From Pachypanchax playfairii (taxonomy: Eukaryota; Chordata; Actinopteri; Cyprinodontiformes; Aplocheilidae), in contig SSNP01000120.1 in assembly GCA_006937955.1 (NCBI GenBank), positions 1,512,745 through 1,576,744 on the forward strand: 64,000 bases of DNA, written 5' to 3'. Shown piece after piece: positions 33,114-43,716 of this stretch. The notes under the pieces are model-generated. The model made no database searches. It was not told where the DNA came from and worked only from the letters and a program-made list of their open reading frames with translations. Position 1 is the first letter of the stretch; each line of letters opens with the position of its first letter. The position numbers were made by a program, and so were the translations under genes.

Positions 33114-33295
33114 CTTGTACATCCATTTTCTAAACCTGCGTCTTTCTGTTCAGGGTCACAGGGAGCTGGTGTCTATCTCCAGTGGACACTGGGTGAGAGG
33201 ATGGGCCACACCCTGAACAGGTCCATCACAGGGCCACACAGATAAACAACCACACAACTAGGGACAATTTAGAGTGGCCAATTGACCTTTCGCCG
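33114..33295 (+). mobile_element. Common teleost retroposon fragment
   Basis: GTACATCCATTTTCTAAACC, GGGTCACAGGGAGCTGG and GGACAATTTAGAGTGGCCAA are in the order of a widely dispersed fish repeat. The exact family was not determined. Confidence 0.6.
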
Positions 33296-34344
33296 AGCCC
33301 CGCCCCCCTAGTTACTGTTGCTATGCCTGTCAACTCATCCAGCAAAGGTCGATCTTATTAGAAGAAATCAGAGAGCTTTCAGTGGGATCACATTTAAATA
33401 TCACAAAAATGGTAAATTTATGTTTGTGTGGACTGCACACGTCCTGGTTGAACATCCAACAAACAGGAATAACGGTACTTTCAGTGACTGCTTGTTTCAC
33501 AATAAATGTTCTTGTGTGGGACTTTTCTTCAGACATTGAATTCTTTTTGGAGCAAACCTCCGCGATATCCTCCAGATCAAGGTAGAAGGGGTTACAGTAT
33601 GCAGTGGAGGGATATAATCGGAACAAAAAGATACGCAATGAACGAGCTACGACTGCTATCAAAGCTAATACTTACACCAGCTGGTCTCAAGCTAAATCTC
33701 TGAGGTAGGTTTTCCAGTCATAAAATGCTTCATAAAAGATAAAAACAATATTATTTAAGGTTGCTTGTTGGGGCGCTATATGTTTGACTTTGTTGTAAAC
33801 TGACGAAAAATAAAATGGGAGACATTACAGCCAACACAACAACAGTCAACAACAGCAGCAGCTAACATTAGCTCACATGTTAACTGATGTCGGCTAAAGC
33901 TAAAGGGCTCATTAAACTTAGTTTAGAGAGTAGGTTAACAATCTGACAATGATATCCATGGTAATCATAACTTTGGTCCCATTTGTGTTCTTGCCGTAGA
34001 TCTAGAAAACACAGTGAGTAGTTAGCTGTTAGCCTTACCTTTGAGCAGACATATTTATGCTTCATAATGTAACGGCACATTTAACTGGGAGTGGGGCCGT
34101 CCACACTGTTTTATCCTTTGTAGGCACCGCTCATGTTGTGTTTTCGGTTTTGGGAATGAAAAGAAAAGAACTCCAGATAATCTATCAGGATGTCCAGTGT
34201 CTGATTTACAAATAACATGGGACTGTCCTGCTTGGAGTCAGTGTTTGCCGGAGCTACACATAGCGATGATGTGTGATTGGACAATTGCCCGTTTTTGGGG
34301 AGGGGGTGCCTTGCATGTTTTTGGACTTTGCTTTTGAAAGTGAA
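33296..34344. other. Gene-free stretch downstream of the zinc-finger gene
   Basis: Lies between the proximal and distal parts of the zinc-finger 3' flank and is absent from the 4488-7055 copy, so it is probably inserted DNA. No end repeats recognised. Confidence 0.35.
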
Positions 34345-34524
34345 ACATAAACTCCAACGCAATCATGAGAGAAAATATTTACACATACATCACTTTAAAT
34401 CAACACCAACACAGACTGCAAAACAAACGGCAAACTATGTCAAATATTTGAAATACCAGAACTCTGTCATTTCTATTCAGTCATGAGTGTCTCTTAGAGT
34501 CTTGACGTTCACAAGGAAACATAT
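34345..34524 (-). other. Probable 3' UTR of the zinc-finger gene
   Basis: Follows the stop codon on the minus strand. 34345-34495 is shared with 4488-4640. No canonical AATAAA is seen immediately after the stop. Confidence 0.5.
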
Positions 34525-35849
34525 TTAGTCTATGTGGATTCTCATGTGTCTGTTTAGATTAGACTTTGCACAAAAACGTTTTTCACAAAACTCACAACTA
34601 AATGGTTTCTGACCTGTGTGGATTCTCATATGTTTGTTTAAAGTTGACTTGTCACTAAAGCTTTGTCCACAAACCTCACAACAAAATGGTTTCTGACCTG
34701 TGTGGATTCTGATATGTCTGTTTAAAGTTGCCTTTTGACTAAAGCTTTGTCCACAAACCTCACAACAAAATGGTTTCTGACCTGTGTGGATTCTACTGTG
34801 TGTGTTTAAATGTGACTTGCGTCTAAAGCTTTGTCCACAAACCTCACAACAAAATGGTTTCTGATCTGTGTGGATGCTTATATGTATGTTTAAACTTGAC
34901 TTTCGACTAAAGCTTTTTCTACAAACCTCACAGGAAAATGGTTTCTGACCTGTGTGGATTCTCATATGTGAGTTTAAGCTTGCCTTTTGACTAAAGTTTT
35001 GTCCACAAACCTCACAACAAAATGGTTTCTGACCTGTGTGGATTCTCATATGTGTGTTTAAATGTGACTTGTGTCTAAAGCTTTGTCCACAAACCTCACA
35101 ACAAAATGGTTTCTGACCTGTGTGGATTCTCATATGTATGTTTAAACTTGACTTGTGACTAAAGCATTGTTCACAAACTTCACAACAAAATGGTTTCTGA
35201 CCTGTGTGGATTCTCATATGTGAGTTTAAACTTGACTTTTGACTAAAGTTTTGTCCACAAACCTCACAGGAAAAGGGTTTCTGACCTGTGTGGATTCTCA
35301 TATGTGTGTTTAAATTACCTTTGCTCGTAAATCTTTTCTCGCATTCGTCACAACTAAAGGATTTTTGTCCAGAGTCTGACACATGTTCCAGTTGAGAGTC
35401 AGTATTGTTCAAATCCTCGTCCTCTTCATCATCCTCAGTGACATCAGTTTCTGAAGAGCTAGAATCATATTTGTTAGTATTTAGATCTGGGTTCGTGGTG
35501 GTTTCAGCTCCTCCACAGTCCTTCACACCAGGTGCTGCTATTATCTGGTCAGTTGAGCTGCTGGTTGGAAGATCTCCATGTTTATCTGATTGGTGTTGAT
35601 GAAGCTGTGGAAATAAAGGATTTTCTTCATCCTTCACCCTCTTCAAAGAAACTGCAGTCAGGGGAAACCTGGTAGCATCAGTCTCCTCCTTCACACTGAG
35701 CTGCTCTTCCTCTGGACTGATCCAGAGTTCCTCCTCTTCCTTCTTTATGTTGAGGGTCTCTTGTATCTTCTGATCCACAGCAGGCGTCAATTCTTCAGGA
35801 GCTTCTTGTTTAATCAACATGGCCTGTTGAACATCTGCAGGAATCACTG
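34525..35849 (-). CDS. C2H2 zinc-finger protein, ten fingers (last coding exon)
   Basis: The only clear host gene. The open frame encodes 440 residues from ATG 35847, but the minus strand has a splice acceptor (TGTTTCAG) ending at 35850, so this is the large 3' exon and the real start is probably in an upstream exon not found here. Residues 1-163 are acidic with fish-type motifs (DVQQAMLIKQEAPEEL, EEELWISPEEEQLSVKEE) and an acidic run (TEDDEEDEDL). Ten C-x2-C-x12-H-x3-H fingers occupy 164-440, joined by TGQKPF linkers instead of the common TGEKPF. Helix residues at -1, 2, 3 and 6 differ between fingers, as expected for sequence-specific DNA binding. Fingers 2-3-4 and 5-6-7 form a duplicated block. 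All fingers keep their zinc ligands. Nuclear transcription factor; target unknown. Confidence 0.9.
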
Positions 35850-35986
35850 AAACACATGTACATTAATGTTAACTTTATATTCACACAACCATCCCATGTT
35901 TCACTGCTGAGGTCATGAGTTTACTGGTTTACTGTCAGAACATCTAACACTCCAAAGAGTCTTTGTTTAGTTTGGTTGCACTTTAA

Positions 35987-36550
35987 AGAGGGCATCTCAT
36001 TAAAAACAGTTTTCTGAGGTTTCTGTTGAATATTTTAGCGCCACAGGTGTTCTTACCTTCATACTGGGTGTGAAAACAGGTCAACAACTTCTCTTTCAGT
36101 TTTTATCCCACAAACTACACAGGTGGCGATAACACCCGAGTTCGAACGGGCTGTATTTGTTTCGTCACAACTCCTTTGTTCTTTAGTATTTGGCAGCTCC
36201 CGCAGTTGAAACCACGCCTAGCATGCTGCTGGCTAAAAACTGTAGCATAAGACATATTAAACTGGAAGAGACTACGTGTGCTGTTGTCATGCGCAGTGGG
36301 GCAGGAAACAGTATGCCTTGCTTGCATAGGCTAGTTTGTTAGCCAATCTGAGTCCAGCAAATTCGAATAATGAATATTAATGGGTTTATTGCCCGGAGCC
36401 TGACGGCACCAGACGAATCTAGACGCAGATAGATTGAAAGGTCTGTTAATCAGTGTTTCCTAACGTTTTTTAGATATAAAATGTTTGATATTACAGGTTA
36501 ATACTTAAGAAATACCCACAAAGTCATGAAATTTGTGTGAAATGGCCTCT
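35987..36550 (-). mobile_element. AGAGGCC TTAA MITE just upstream of the zinc-finger exon
   Basis: 564 bp with TTAA at 35983-35986 and 36551-36554. It lies in the intron 5' of the zinc-finger exon, 130 bp from the splice acceptor. Confidence 0.85.
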
Positions 36551-36570
36551 TTAAGTTTTAAGGACCGTCT

Positions 36571-37251
36571 GGCCCTGTCCCAATACCCACCCTGCACCCT
36601 ACGGTCTTCCACGAAGTGCACTTAGCAGAAGGGCATATAAGGGTTCGAAGTGCATAGTGAACAAGTGAGCACTACATGCCACAGCGTTCTTTCTCCATGA
36701 CAACCAAAATGGCAGTACCGGTCGCTGTTTGCGCTATTTTCATACTAGAAATTATTTTATAACTCCAACAAACATTTATTTTGAGGAGAATGAAGTGCAG
36801 GAACCAAAGGAGGTGTATAAGACAGAATAAGTGATTAAACTGTTAGTATATCATGTCCGAAAATACACGTCAGTACCGTTATTAATCATTTATAGTTTTA
36901 TCAGATATATGACACATCTATCCAACACAGAATCAATGGATTGTAATTACACAACTAGACAATACAATAAAATATTGATTACAATTAAGAAAACGTTTTT
37001 TTGGTCCAGATGGTTCAGCCATTTCTCCACCTTCTTCTTCCGTCAAAATTCACACGCAGCAATGCATTGTGGGTAGAACAATTCACTGAAGTCGGCTCTG
37101 ATGCAAAATCAAGTGCAAATCAAGGGTTCGAAAGGGGCGGAGCCAAGGGCACGACTCTCCACTCTTAAAACATCGGGACACCCTACGCACTTGAGCCCCT
37201 CATCGGGAACGCGCATTTGAAGTGCGCAAGGGCGGGTATTGGGACAGGGCC
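36571..37251. mobile_element. MITE with GGCCCTGTCCCAATACCC ends
   Basis: 681 bp with terminal repeats GGCCCTGTCCCAATACCC on both ends and a TCT duplication (36568-36570, 37252-37254). Superfamily not assigned. Also upstream of the zinc-finger exon. Confidence 0.8.
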
Positions 37252-37298
37252 TCTCTCTTAATTGGTTCCATCCTGTTTTCATTAGCTTAGCGATAATA

Positions 37299-38815
37299 CA
37301 GGGTGGGCCATTTATATGGATACACCTTAATAAAATGGGAATGGTTGGTGACATTAACATCCTGTTTGTGGCACATTATGTGAGGGGGAAAAAGATGGGT
37401 GGTGACCATGGTGGCCATTTTGAAGTCGGCCATCTTGGATCCAACTTTTATTTTTTCAATAGGAAGAGGGTCATGTGACACATCAAACTTATTGGTAATT
37501 TCACAAGAAAAACAATTGTGTGCTCGGTGTTAATGTAATTTTATTCTTTCATGAGTTATTTACAACTTTCTCTTTGTTCACAGCCATTGACATGTCGAAG
37601 AGGTTAACACGTGAGGAGCAGATCGAAATTGTGTTGATATCTGGTGAACGCAGTAACCGGGTCATTGCAGCAGATTTCAATGCAAGACACCCTACGAGAC
37701 CACCCATCTCCCATGCTACAGTTAGCAATCTGTTTGCTAAGTTTCGTGAAACTGGTTCAGTGTTGGATTTGCTAAAATGTGGACGTATGAAAACTGTCAC
37801 TAATGAAGAAACATCAGTGGCTGTCCTAGCTTCATTCAGCAAGAGCCCACAGCGTAGCACTCGCCGCATGTCACTGGAGAGTGGCATTAGTTGAACATCC
37901 CTTCGGCGGATATAAGCTACTCACAAATGGCACCCTTACAAACTCCAGCTACTGCAGCATCTCAATGAGGATGTCCCCTATCGGCGCACAGAATTTGCAG
38001 AATGGGCAAAACAAAAATTGGAACAGGACCCTCAGTTCACGCAGAAGATTTTGTTCAGTGATGAGTCAAACTTTTATGTGAATGGTGAAGTTAAAAAACA
38101 AAACCACCGCTATTGGTCTGACACTAACCCACATTGGATAGATCCCTCCAAGACTGTTGGAACAAAAAACATGTTGGTATGGTGTGGTATATGGGGTACA
38201 AAGATAGTGGGGCCATTCTTCATCAATGGAAACCTCAAGGCCACTGGATATTTGAAATTGCTACATGATGATGTGTTTCCCTCTTTATGCACTGAAGCTG
38301 GCATGTTCCCTGAGTTTTTCCAGCAAGATGGTGCACCACCACATTATGGGTGTCAGGTCCGAGCATTCCTAGATGAACAGTTTCCTGGAAAGTGGATTGG
38401 TCGTCGTGGGCCAGCTGAATGGCCCCCAAGGTCTCCCGATTTGACCCCCTTAGACTTTTATCTTTGGGGTCATCTGAAGGCAATTGTCTATGGTGTGAAG
38501 ATACGAGATGTGCAGCACCTGAAACTACGGATACTGGAAGCCTGTGCCGGCATTTCTCCTGCGGTGTTGCTATCAGTGTGTGAAGAGTGGGAGAAGAGGG
38601 TTGCATTGACAATCCAACACAATGGGCAGCACATTGAACACATTTATAAGTGGTCAGAAACTTGTGAAAGAATAAAGTTATGTTAAAACCAAGCACACTA
38701 TTGCTTTTTTTGGTGAAATTACCAATAAGTTTGATGTGTCACATGCCCCTCTTCCAATTGAAAAAACAACAGTTGGATGCAAGATGGCCGACTTCAAAAT
38801 GGCCACCATGGCTGG
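37299..38815 (+). mobile_element. Mariner-type transposon (DD41D), right end lost
   Basis: Left terminus CAGGGTGGGCCATTTATATG preceded by TA. Long inverted repeats: 37390-37500 matches the reverse complement of 38715-38815, but the outermost right end is missing. Holds a broken transposase. Confidence 0.82.
37592..38686 (+). pseudogene. Mariner-like transposase, DD41D, frameshifted
   Basis: Starts MSKRLTREEQIEIVLISGER with an N-terminal helix-turn-helix (NRVIAADFNARHP, SHATVSNLFAKFRETG). The frame breaks near 37893 and resumes by 38018. The catalytic half is complete: Asp in LFSDESNFYV, Asp in FFQQDGAPPH and a third acidic residue, Asp, in SPDLTPLDFYLWG, with 41 residues between the last two. 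The YLWG context and Asp rather than Glu place it in the mariner side of the family; DD41D has been described as a separate group (VISITOR/rosa). The N-terminal frameshift makes this copy inactive. Confidence 0.85.
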
Positions 38816-39142
38816 GGGTCTGAAGCCAACGACTTACAGATGGCCGAGGTGATTTTTGAAGCATTTCTGGCTGCATATTTCATGATATATTTGCCTCTGC
38901 CAGTGACTCACTGGCAGAGGATTTTTATGAGAAAATAGCAAATTTCCACTTTTTACTTTGTTTTGTTCAGCAAAACCTCTCAAAAACATGGGGGGGACAT
39001 GTCCCCCCTGTTCCCCCCATAAACAAGGCCCATGTGCACACCAAGTTTTAACTAAGATGTTAAATCATTTGGTATCTGAAAAACAAGGCTGAAGTTGGTT
39101 TCCATTTCTAGCTTCCGATTCAGGAAATGGCTAAAGGGCAAT
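38816..39142. other. Unassigned stretch with a perfect 27-nt hairpin
   Basis: Contains the palindrome CCTCTGCCAGTGA, C, TCACTGGCAGAGG at 38894-38920. 39050-39142 is part of a dispersed repeat also found at 52672-52745 (inverted). Confidence 0.55.
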
Positions 39143-39166
39143 TTTTCCGCACTATAAGGTGTACCT

Positions 39167-39237
39167 AATAAACGAGAGTCAGTTGGGCCTGCGGCGAACG
39201 CAGCGGCGAACGCAGGCCCAACCGACTCTCGTTTATT
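39167..39237. repeat. Hairpin, 27-bp arms
   Basis: Arms 39167-39193 and 39211-39237 pair with one mismatch around a 17-nt loop. Next to the pogo left end. Confidence 0.9.
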
Positions 39238-39389
39238 CTCGTTTATTGGCTCGTTTAGGTGTTTGCCGTGTGAATCAAAAATCTCAGAGACGAATCCGAA
39301 TCGCAAAAAAGTACCACTGATGACGAGTAAAACACATCTCAAAGAATAAATAAGGCCCCAATTGCAAAAAACGGGCGGTCTCCTTTAAG

Positions 39390-40480
39390 AGAGTGGATGC
39401 TTTTAAAGCAAGCTGGAAAACGTTTGGCAGCCTCCTCTGTGCACAACCTGGTGAATGTAGTGAAGACAAGCAATACTGACAGTTATTCTAACATTCAGAG
39501 GGTTCTTTTCTTGTCCCTTACACTGCCCTTGAGCAGTGCTGCATGTGAAAGGGGATTTTCACATTTGAATATCATAAAAAGCAAGTACAGATCTTGCCTA
39601 TCAGACTCTCGCCTCTCATCTCTAATGCACATTCTGCTGTCTAATGCCGCTTTTCCACCGACAGAACACGGTGCGGCTCGGTTCACTTTAGCCCCCTGCG
39701 GACTCTTTTTCACCGCCTTTCTCGGGTCTAAACCGCGTCATTCCGCGCCAACCCGGACTCTTTTTTCAGACCACCTCCTCGATGGTCCGAAGCGGCAAAA
39801 AGCGGGCCCACACGCCCACCTGTCTACTGATTGGTCCAGTAAACTGCTACCAGTGACACGACTACTACGTAGTGGTAGCCCCTGATTGGTCCGGCTGTGT
39901 GTGGTGTTCACGTGGTGTGATATAGAAGCGCTCCCGCAAAAGGCTTTATAATAAAAACTCCCAGCAACCATACAAATATTTTATTTTAAAATAAAATTGA
40001 CTTTGGACAATGGCGACTTCCTCCACAAGAACCAAAAATCAAACCAACCAAAATGAACCATAGACAGAGCGCAAAGTACAAAAACACACGTATATCCGCC
40101 ATTGTTGTTGTTGTTTCACGCGCTGTGACGTCGAGGAAAAAGACTTTTGCGCGCCGCTTTTCATAGCCAGATGGGCACGCCCCTATCCCCACTTACGTCC
40201 GCTTTATGTTTCCACTGCCTCAAGCGAGTTGATCCGCGCTATACTGTACCGCTCTCAAGCGCGCCGTGCCGATTTGTCGGTGGAAAAGGGGCTTAAGTTC
40301 ACCACAGAGACCTTTGACCCGACACCAGCTGTAGCCTTGTGGATGCAAACAGCTAATCGCAGGCTGAACCAAGGAGACAAGAGTAGGCCTGGCACATCCA
40401 CATCCTCTGCTGTTTGTGAAATAGAGGAAGAAAGTCAGAATGAGACTGAGACTGAGACTGAGGATGAGGACATTCTGTAG
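39390..40480 (+). pseudogene. hAT transposase C-terminal part, split by a MITE
   Basis: The first part (to 39644) has KQAGKRLAASSVHNLVNVVK, LPLSSAACERGFSHLNIIKS and LSSLMHILLS, the hAT dimerisation domain. It continues after the MITE at 40294 with KFTTETFDPTPAVALWM and an acidic end (TETETEDEDIL, stop). Removing the insert restores the frame. The N-terminal and catalytic parts are absent. Confidence 0.8.
39645..40293. mobile_element. Harbinger-like MITE in a hAT gene
   Basis: 649 bp with ends GCCGCTTTTCCACCGACA and GCCCCTTTTCCACCGACA read inward and a TAA duplication (39642-39644, 40294-40296). GC-rich. Non-coding. Confidence 0.8.
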
Positions 40481-40961
40481 ATAACAGTACTTAAAAAAGT
40501 AACCATTGTAAATGCTTAAAAGCTGCTATTTCATAGGGTGTTCAGTGGTGTCAGTGTTAAAAAGCAGATATGAGCACTTTTAGTTTGCAGAGCTTGAAAC
40601 ACCATTATTGTTACGTGAAAGTTCCAAGGCTTCAGAGATCAGACATTCTGTTGCACTGCTTCTCTTCATTTTCAGTTGAAATTAAAGTACATGTAACATT
40701 GTCCATACATCCCTCTCTTTTGTTCCTCCTGTGAGATGACCGCGAGAAAAATGTATTTAAAAACGTGAGGACCAAGCAACAACCCAAGGTTCTCCCCTGA
40801 GAACAAGACCAAAAATATTATGTGCACCCCTGGAAATAGAGCAACAGCAAGAGAATTCAACATCAATGAATTGATGGTACGGAAGTGGAGGAAGCAGGAA
40901 GATTGCTTGCGCCAGATGGATGGATGAAGAAAAGATGAGTGAGTAGCTGAGAGAAATTTAC
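40481..40961. other. Gene-free stretch inside the pogo element
   Basis: 3' remainder of the hAT piece and pogo interior; no motif recognised. Confidence 0.35.
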
Positions 40962-41477
40962 GTGAAGAGACAGGGTGGCTTTTTTCACACTGCTCCGTCC
41001 TTATTGGTATGTGACTCCATGCGCGCCCATATTACCGATGGTGTTAAAAAACAAGTGAAGCACACTAATTCGGTGCTTGCCTTCATTCCGGGTGGACTGA
41101 CTAAAGACCTCCAGCCGCTGGATATTGGTGTGAACAGAGCTTTCAAAGCGAGACTGAGAACTGCGTGGGAGCAGTGGATGACCAACGGTGAGCACATGTT
41201 CACCAAGACGGGGAGACAGCGCTGTGCGACATTTGCCACTATCTCCAAATGGATCGTGGATGCCTGGGCTGATGTATCAGTCTCAACTGTGGTCCGAGCT
41301 TTCCAAAAGGCAGGAATTGTCAGTGAACAGCCAGGCAACAGCAGCGACACTGACTCTGATAATGACAAGTTTGACCTGACGGAACCGGGACCGCTGAATG
41401 CCGTACTCGCCCAGCTGTTAAACTCAGACACTGAACACGAAGAGTTTGAGGGATTCGAGGATGACGAACTGAACTGA
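40962..41477 (+). pseudogene. Pogo/Tigger transposase C-terminal region
   Basis: LLVCDSMRAHITDGVKKQV carries the second catalytic Asp of the DDE_1 domain; LAFIPGGLTKDLQPLDIGVN with the third acidic residue follows, then FKARLRTAWEQWM and an acidic tail (SDTDSDNDKFDL, EEFEGFEDDELN). This is the C-terminal third of a pogo-type transposase. The CENP-B-like DNA-binding domain and the first Asp are missing. Confidence 0.82.
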
Positions 41478-42083
41478 GAAAGTGAGTTTTACTTGTTTAC
41501 GCCTTAAGATATTGTAAATATGGACATTAACATTTGAACGACATTGATTTATTATTGCTTTGCACTATTTTGAGAGTTACGGTACTGTATTTTGAGTGCA
41601 CCCACGTTTGATTTACCGTAGCAGGATAAGTCTGTTTCTTTTCCCTGATTCAATAAACACGTGAAAGATCCTCTTCACATTTGTGAATGCTCTAACTACT
41701 GTGCGCTGGTTTGTACCGGCAATTTATTAAGGTAATGATGAGTTTGACCTGACAGAACCGGGACCGCTGAATTCCATACTCACCCAGCTATTAAACTCGG
41801 ACACTGTAGACAAAGAATTTGAGGATGATGAACTGAACTAAAAAAGTGATCTTTACGTGTTTACGCTTGAAGATATTGTGAATATGAACATTAATGTTTG
41901 AACGACGTTGATTTATTGTCATTGCTTTGCATTATTTTGAGTTACGTTACTGTATTTTGATTGCACCTACGTTTGATTCACCATAGCGGGATAAGTTTGG
42001 TTCTTTTCCCTGATTCAATAAACACGTAAAAGTTCCTCTTCACGTTTGTGAATGCACTAAAAACGCTGGTTTGTATTTTATTA
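41361..42083 (+). repeat. Tandem duplication of the pogo gene 3' end
   Basis: Unit 1 (41361-41733) and unit 2 (41734-42083) both start AATGAYRAGTTTGACCTGAC and include the last codons, stop and 3' UTR. They have diverged by point changes and small indels. Confidence 0.85.
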
Positions 42084-42216
42084 CGGTAATAAAGTTTGAT
42101 TGACTGACTTATCTGACTGTTTTGTTGGCATTCCCTTTAGCGCAGCTCCATCTAGTGGATGCATGTGAACCCAGCAACTTCTATTCAATGCGCCATATTT
42201 TGCGGTGCACCCTATA

Positions 42217-43116
42217 CACTCACCGGCCACTTTGTTAGGTACACCATGCTAGTAACGGGTTGGACCCCCTTTTGCCTTCAGAACTGCCTCAATTCTTCGT
42301 AGCATAGATTCAACAAGGTGCTGGAAGCATTCTTCAGAGAGTTTGGTCCATATTGACATGATGGCATCACACAGTTGGCGCAGATTTGTCGGCTGCACAT
42401 CCATGATGCGAATCTCCCGTTCCACCACATCCCAAAGATGCTCTATTGGATTGAGATCTGGTGACTGTGGAGGCCATTTGAGTACAGTGAACTCATTGTC
42501 ATGTTCAAGAAACCAGTCCGAGATGATTCCAGCTTTATGACATGGCGCATTATCCTGCTGAAAGTAGCCATCAGAAGTTGGGTACATTGTGGTCATAAAG
42601 GGATGGACATGGTCAGCAACAATACTCAGGTAGGCTGTGGCGTTGTAACGATGCTCAATTGGTACCAAGGGGTTCTTCTGCCTACCTTGGTTGTAACGAG
42701 CGGTTATTTGAGTCACTGTTGCCTTTCTATCAGCTCGAACCAGTCTGGCCATTCTCCTCTGACCTCTGGCATCAACAAGGCATTTCCGCCCACAGAACTG
42801 CAGCTCACTGGATATTTTTTCTTTTTCGGACCATTCTTTGTAAACCCTAGAGATGGTTGTGCGTGAAAATCCAAGTAGATCAGCAGTTTCTGAAATACTC
42901 AGACCAGCCATTCTGGCACCAACAACCATGCCACGTTCAAAGTCACTCAAATCACCTTTCTTCCCCATACTGATGCTCGGTTTGAACTGCAGGAGATTGT
43001 CTTGACCATGTGTACATGCCTAAATGCACTGAGTTGCTGCCATGTAATTGGCTGATTAGAAATTAAGTGTTAATAAGCAGTTGGACAGGTGTACCTAATA
43101 AAGTGGCCGGTGAGTG
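42217..43116 (-). mobile_element. DD36E element with internal deletion
   Basis: 900 bp, both terminal repeats present, TA at 42215-42216 and 43117-43118. It equals the 1206-bp complete copy minus 306 bp. Inserted near the right end of the pogo element. Confidence 0.9.
42249..42968 (-). pseudogene. DD36E transposase, in-frame deletion removing the first catalytic Asp
   Basis: An open frame of 239 residues collinear with the 341-residue transposase but missing residues 99-200 (junction YNQGRQK then NPLVPIEHRY). The deletion is exactly 102 codons, so the frame stays open; it removes the second helix-turn-helix and D152. D241 and E278 equivalents remain. The product would keep one DNA-binding motif but have no catalysis, so it might act as an inhibitor, which is speculation. 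Confidence 0.88.
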
Positions 43117-43200
43117 TATATGAACAAAGTTTTAAAATAAGCCATTCATTGAAGGTGCGCCTTATAATCCGATGCGCCTTATAGTGTAGAAAATACGGTA

Positions 43201-43361
43201 CACCAAATTTTCTCCACTCCAAGCATCTTTAATCTGATCTAGTCTAAAAACTACAATAGCTAGACATTTCTAACCTTAACTAGATTGTTCTACACTAATA
43301 GCAGAACAATTAGAACCCACTCTGTGAATTGTGAAACCTTTCTGTGATTTGTGAAATTTCA
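43201..43361 (-). repeat. Dispersed repeat, right part of the pogo target
   Basis: Reverse complement of 52490-52660 (TTCACAAATCACAGAAAGG, AGTGTAGAACAAT, AGAAAATTTGGTG). With 39050-39142 it makes the sequence that is continuous at 52490-52745. Confidence 0.8.
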
Positions 43362-43365
43362 TTAA

Positions 43366-43716
43366 ACAGGCCATTTCATACAAATTTCAGGACTTTGTGG
43401 TTATTTAAGTATTTACCTATAATATGAAACATTTTATATCTAAAAAACATTAGGAAACACTAATTAAGGGACCTTTCAATCTGTCTGCATTAAAATTCGG
43501 GTGGTTCCGGCTCCTTCAGTCAGGCTGCTTTGTGAGCAGCTCATTCATATTTATTATTCGAATTTGCTGGACTCAGATTGGCTAACAAACTAGCCTATGA
43601 GAGCAAGGCTTCCTGTTTCCTGCCCCGCTGCGCATGGCAACAGGGCACATAGTTTCTTCCTGTTTGCTACTTCTTATGCTAACAGCTTTTAGCCAGCAGC
43701 ATGTTAGGCGTGGTTT
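43366..43716 (+). mobile_element. AGAGGCC TTAA MITE, 3' truncated
   Basis: Starts after TTAA (43362-43365) as ACAGGCCATTTC and matches the family up to GTTAGGCGTGGTTT, then stops. Confidence 0.75.

Larger units (their letters stand above)
39145..43198 (+). mobile_element. Pogo/Tigger-type transposon with nested insertions
   Basis: Ends read inward TTCCGCACTATAAGG and TATTTTCTACACTATAAGGC. Right flank TA at 43199-43200; the left TA has mutated. The uninterrupted target is visible at 52650-52690. The 4.05-kb body contains a hAT gene piece (39390-40480, itself split by a Harbinger MITE), the pogo transposase C-terminus and a DD36E deletion derivative. Confidence 0.78.
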
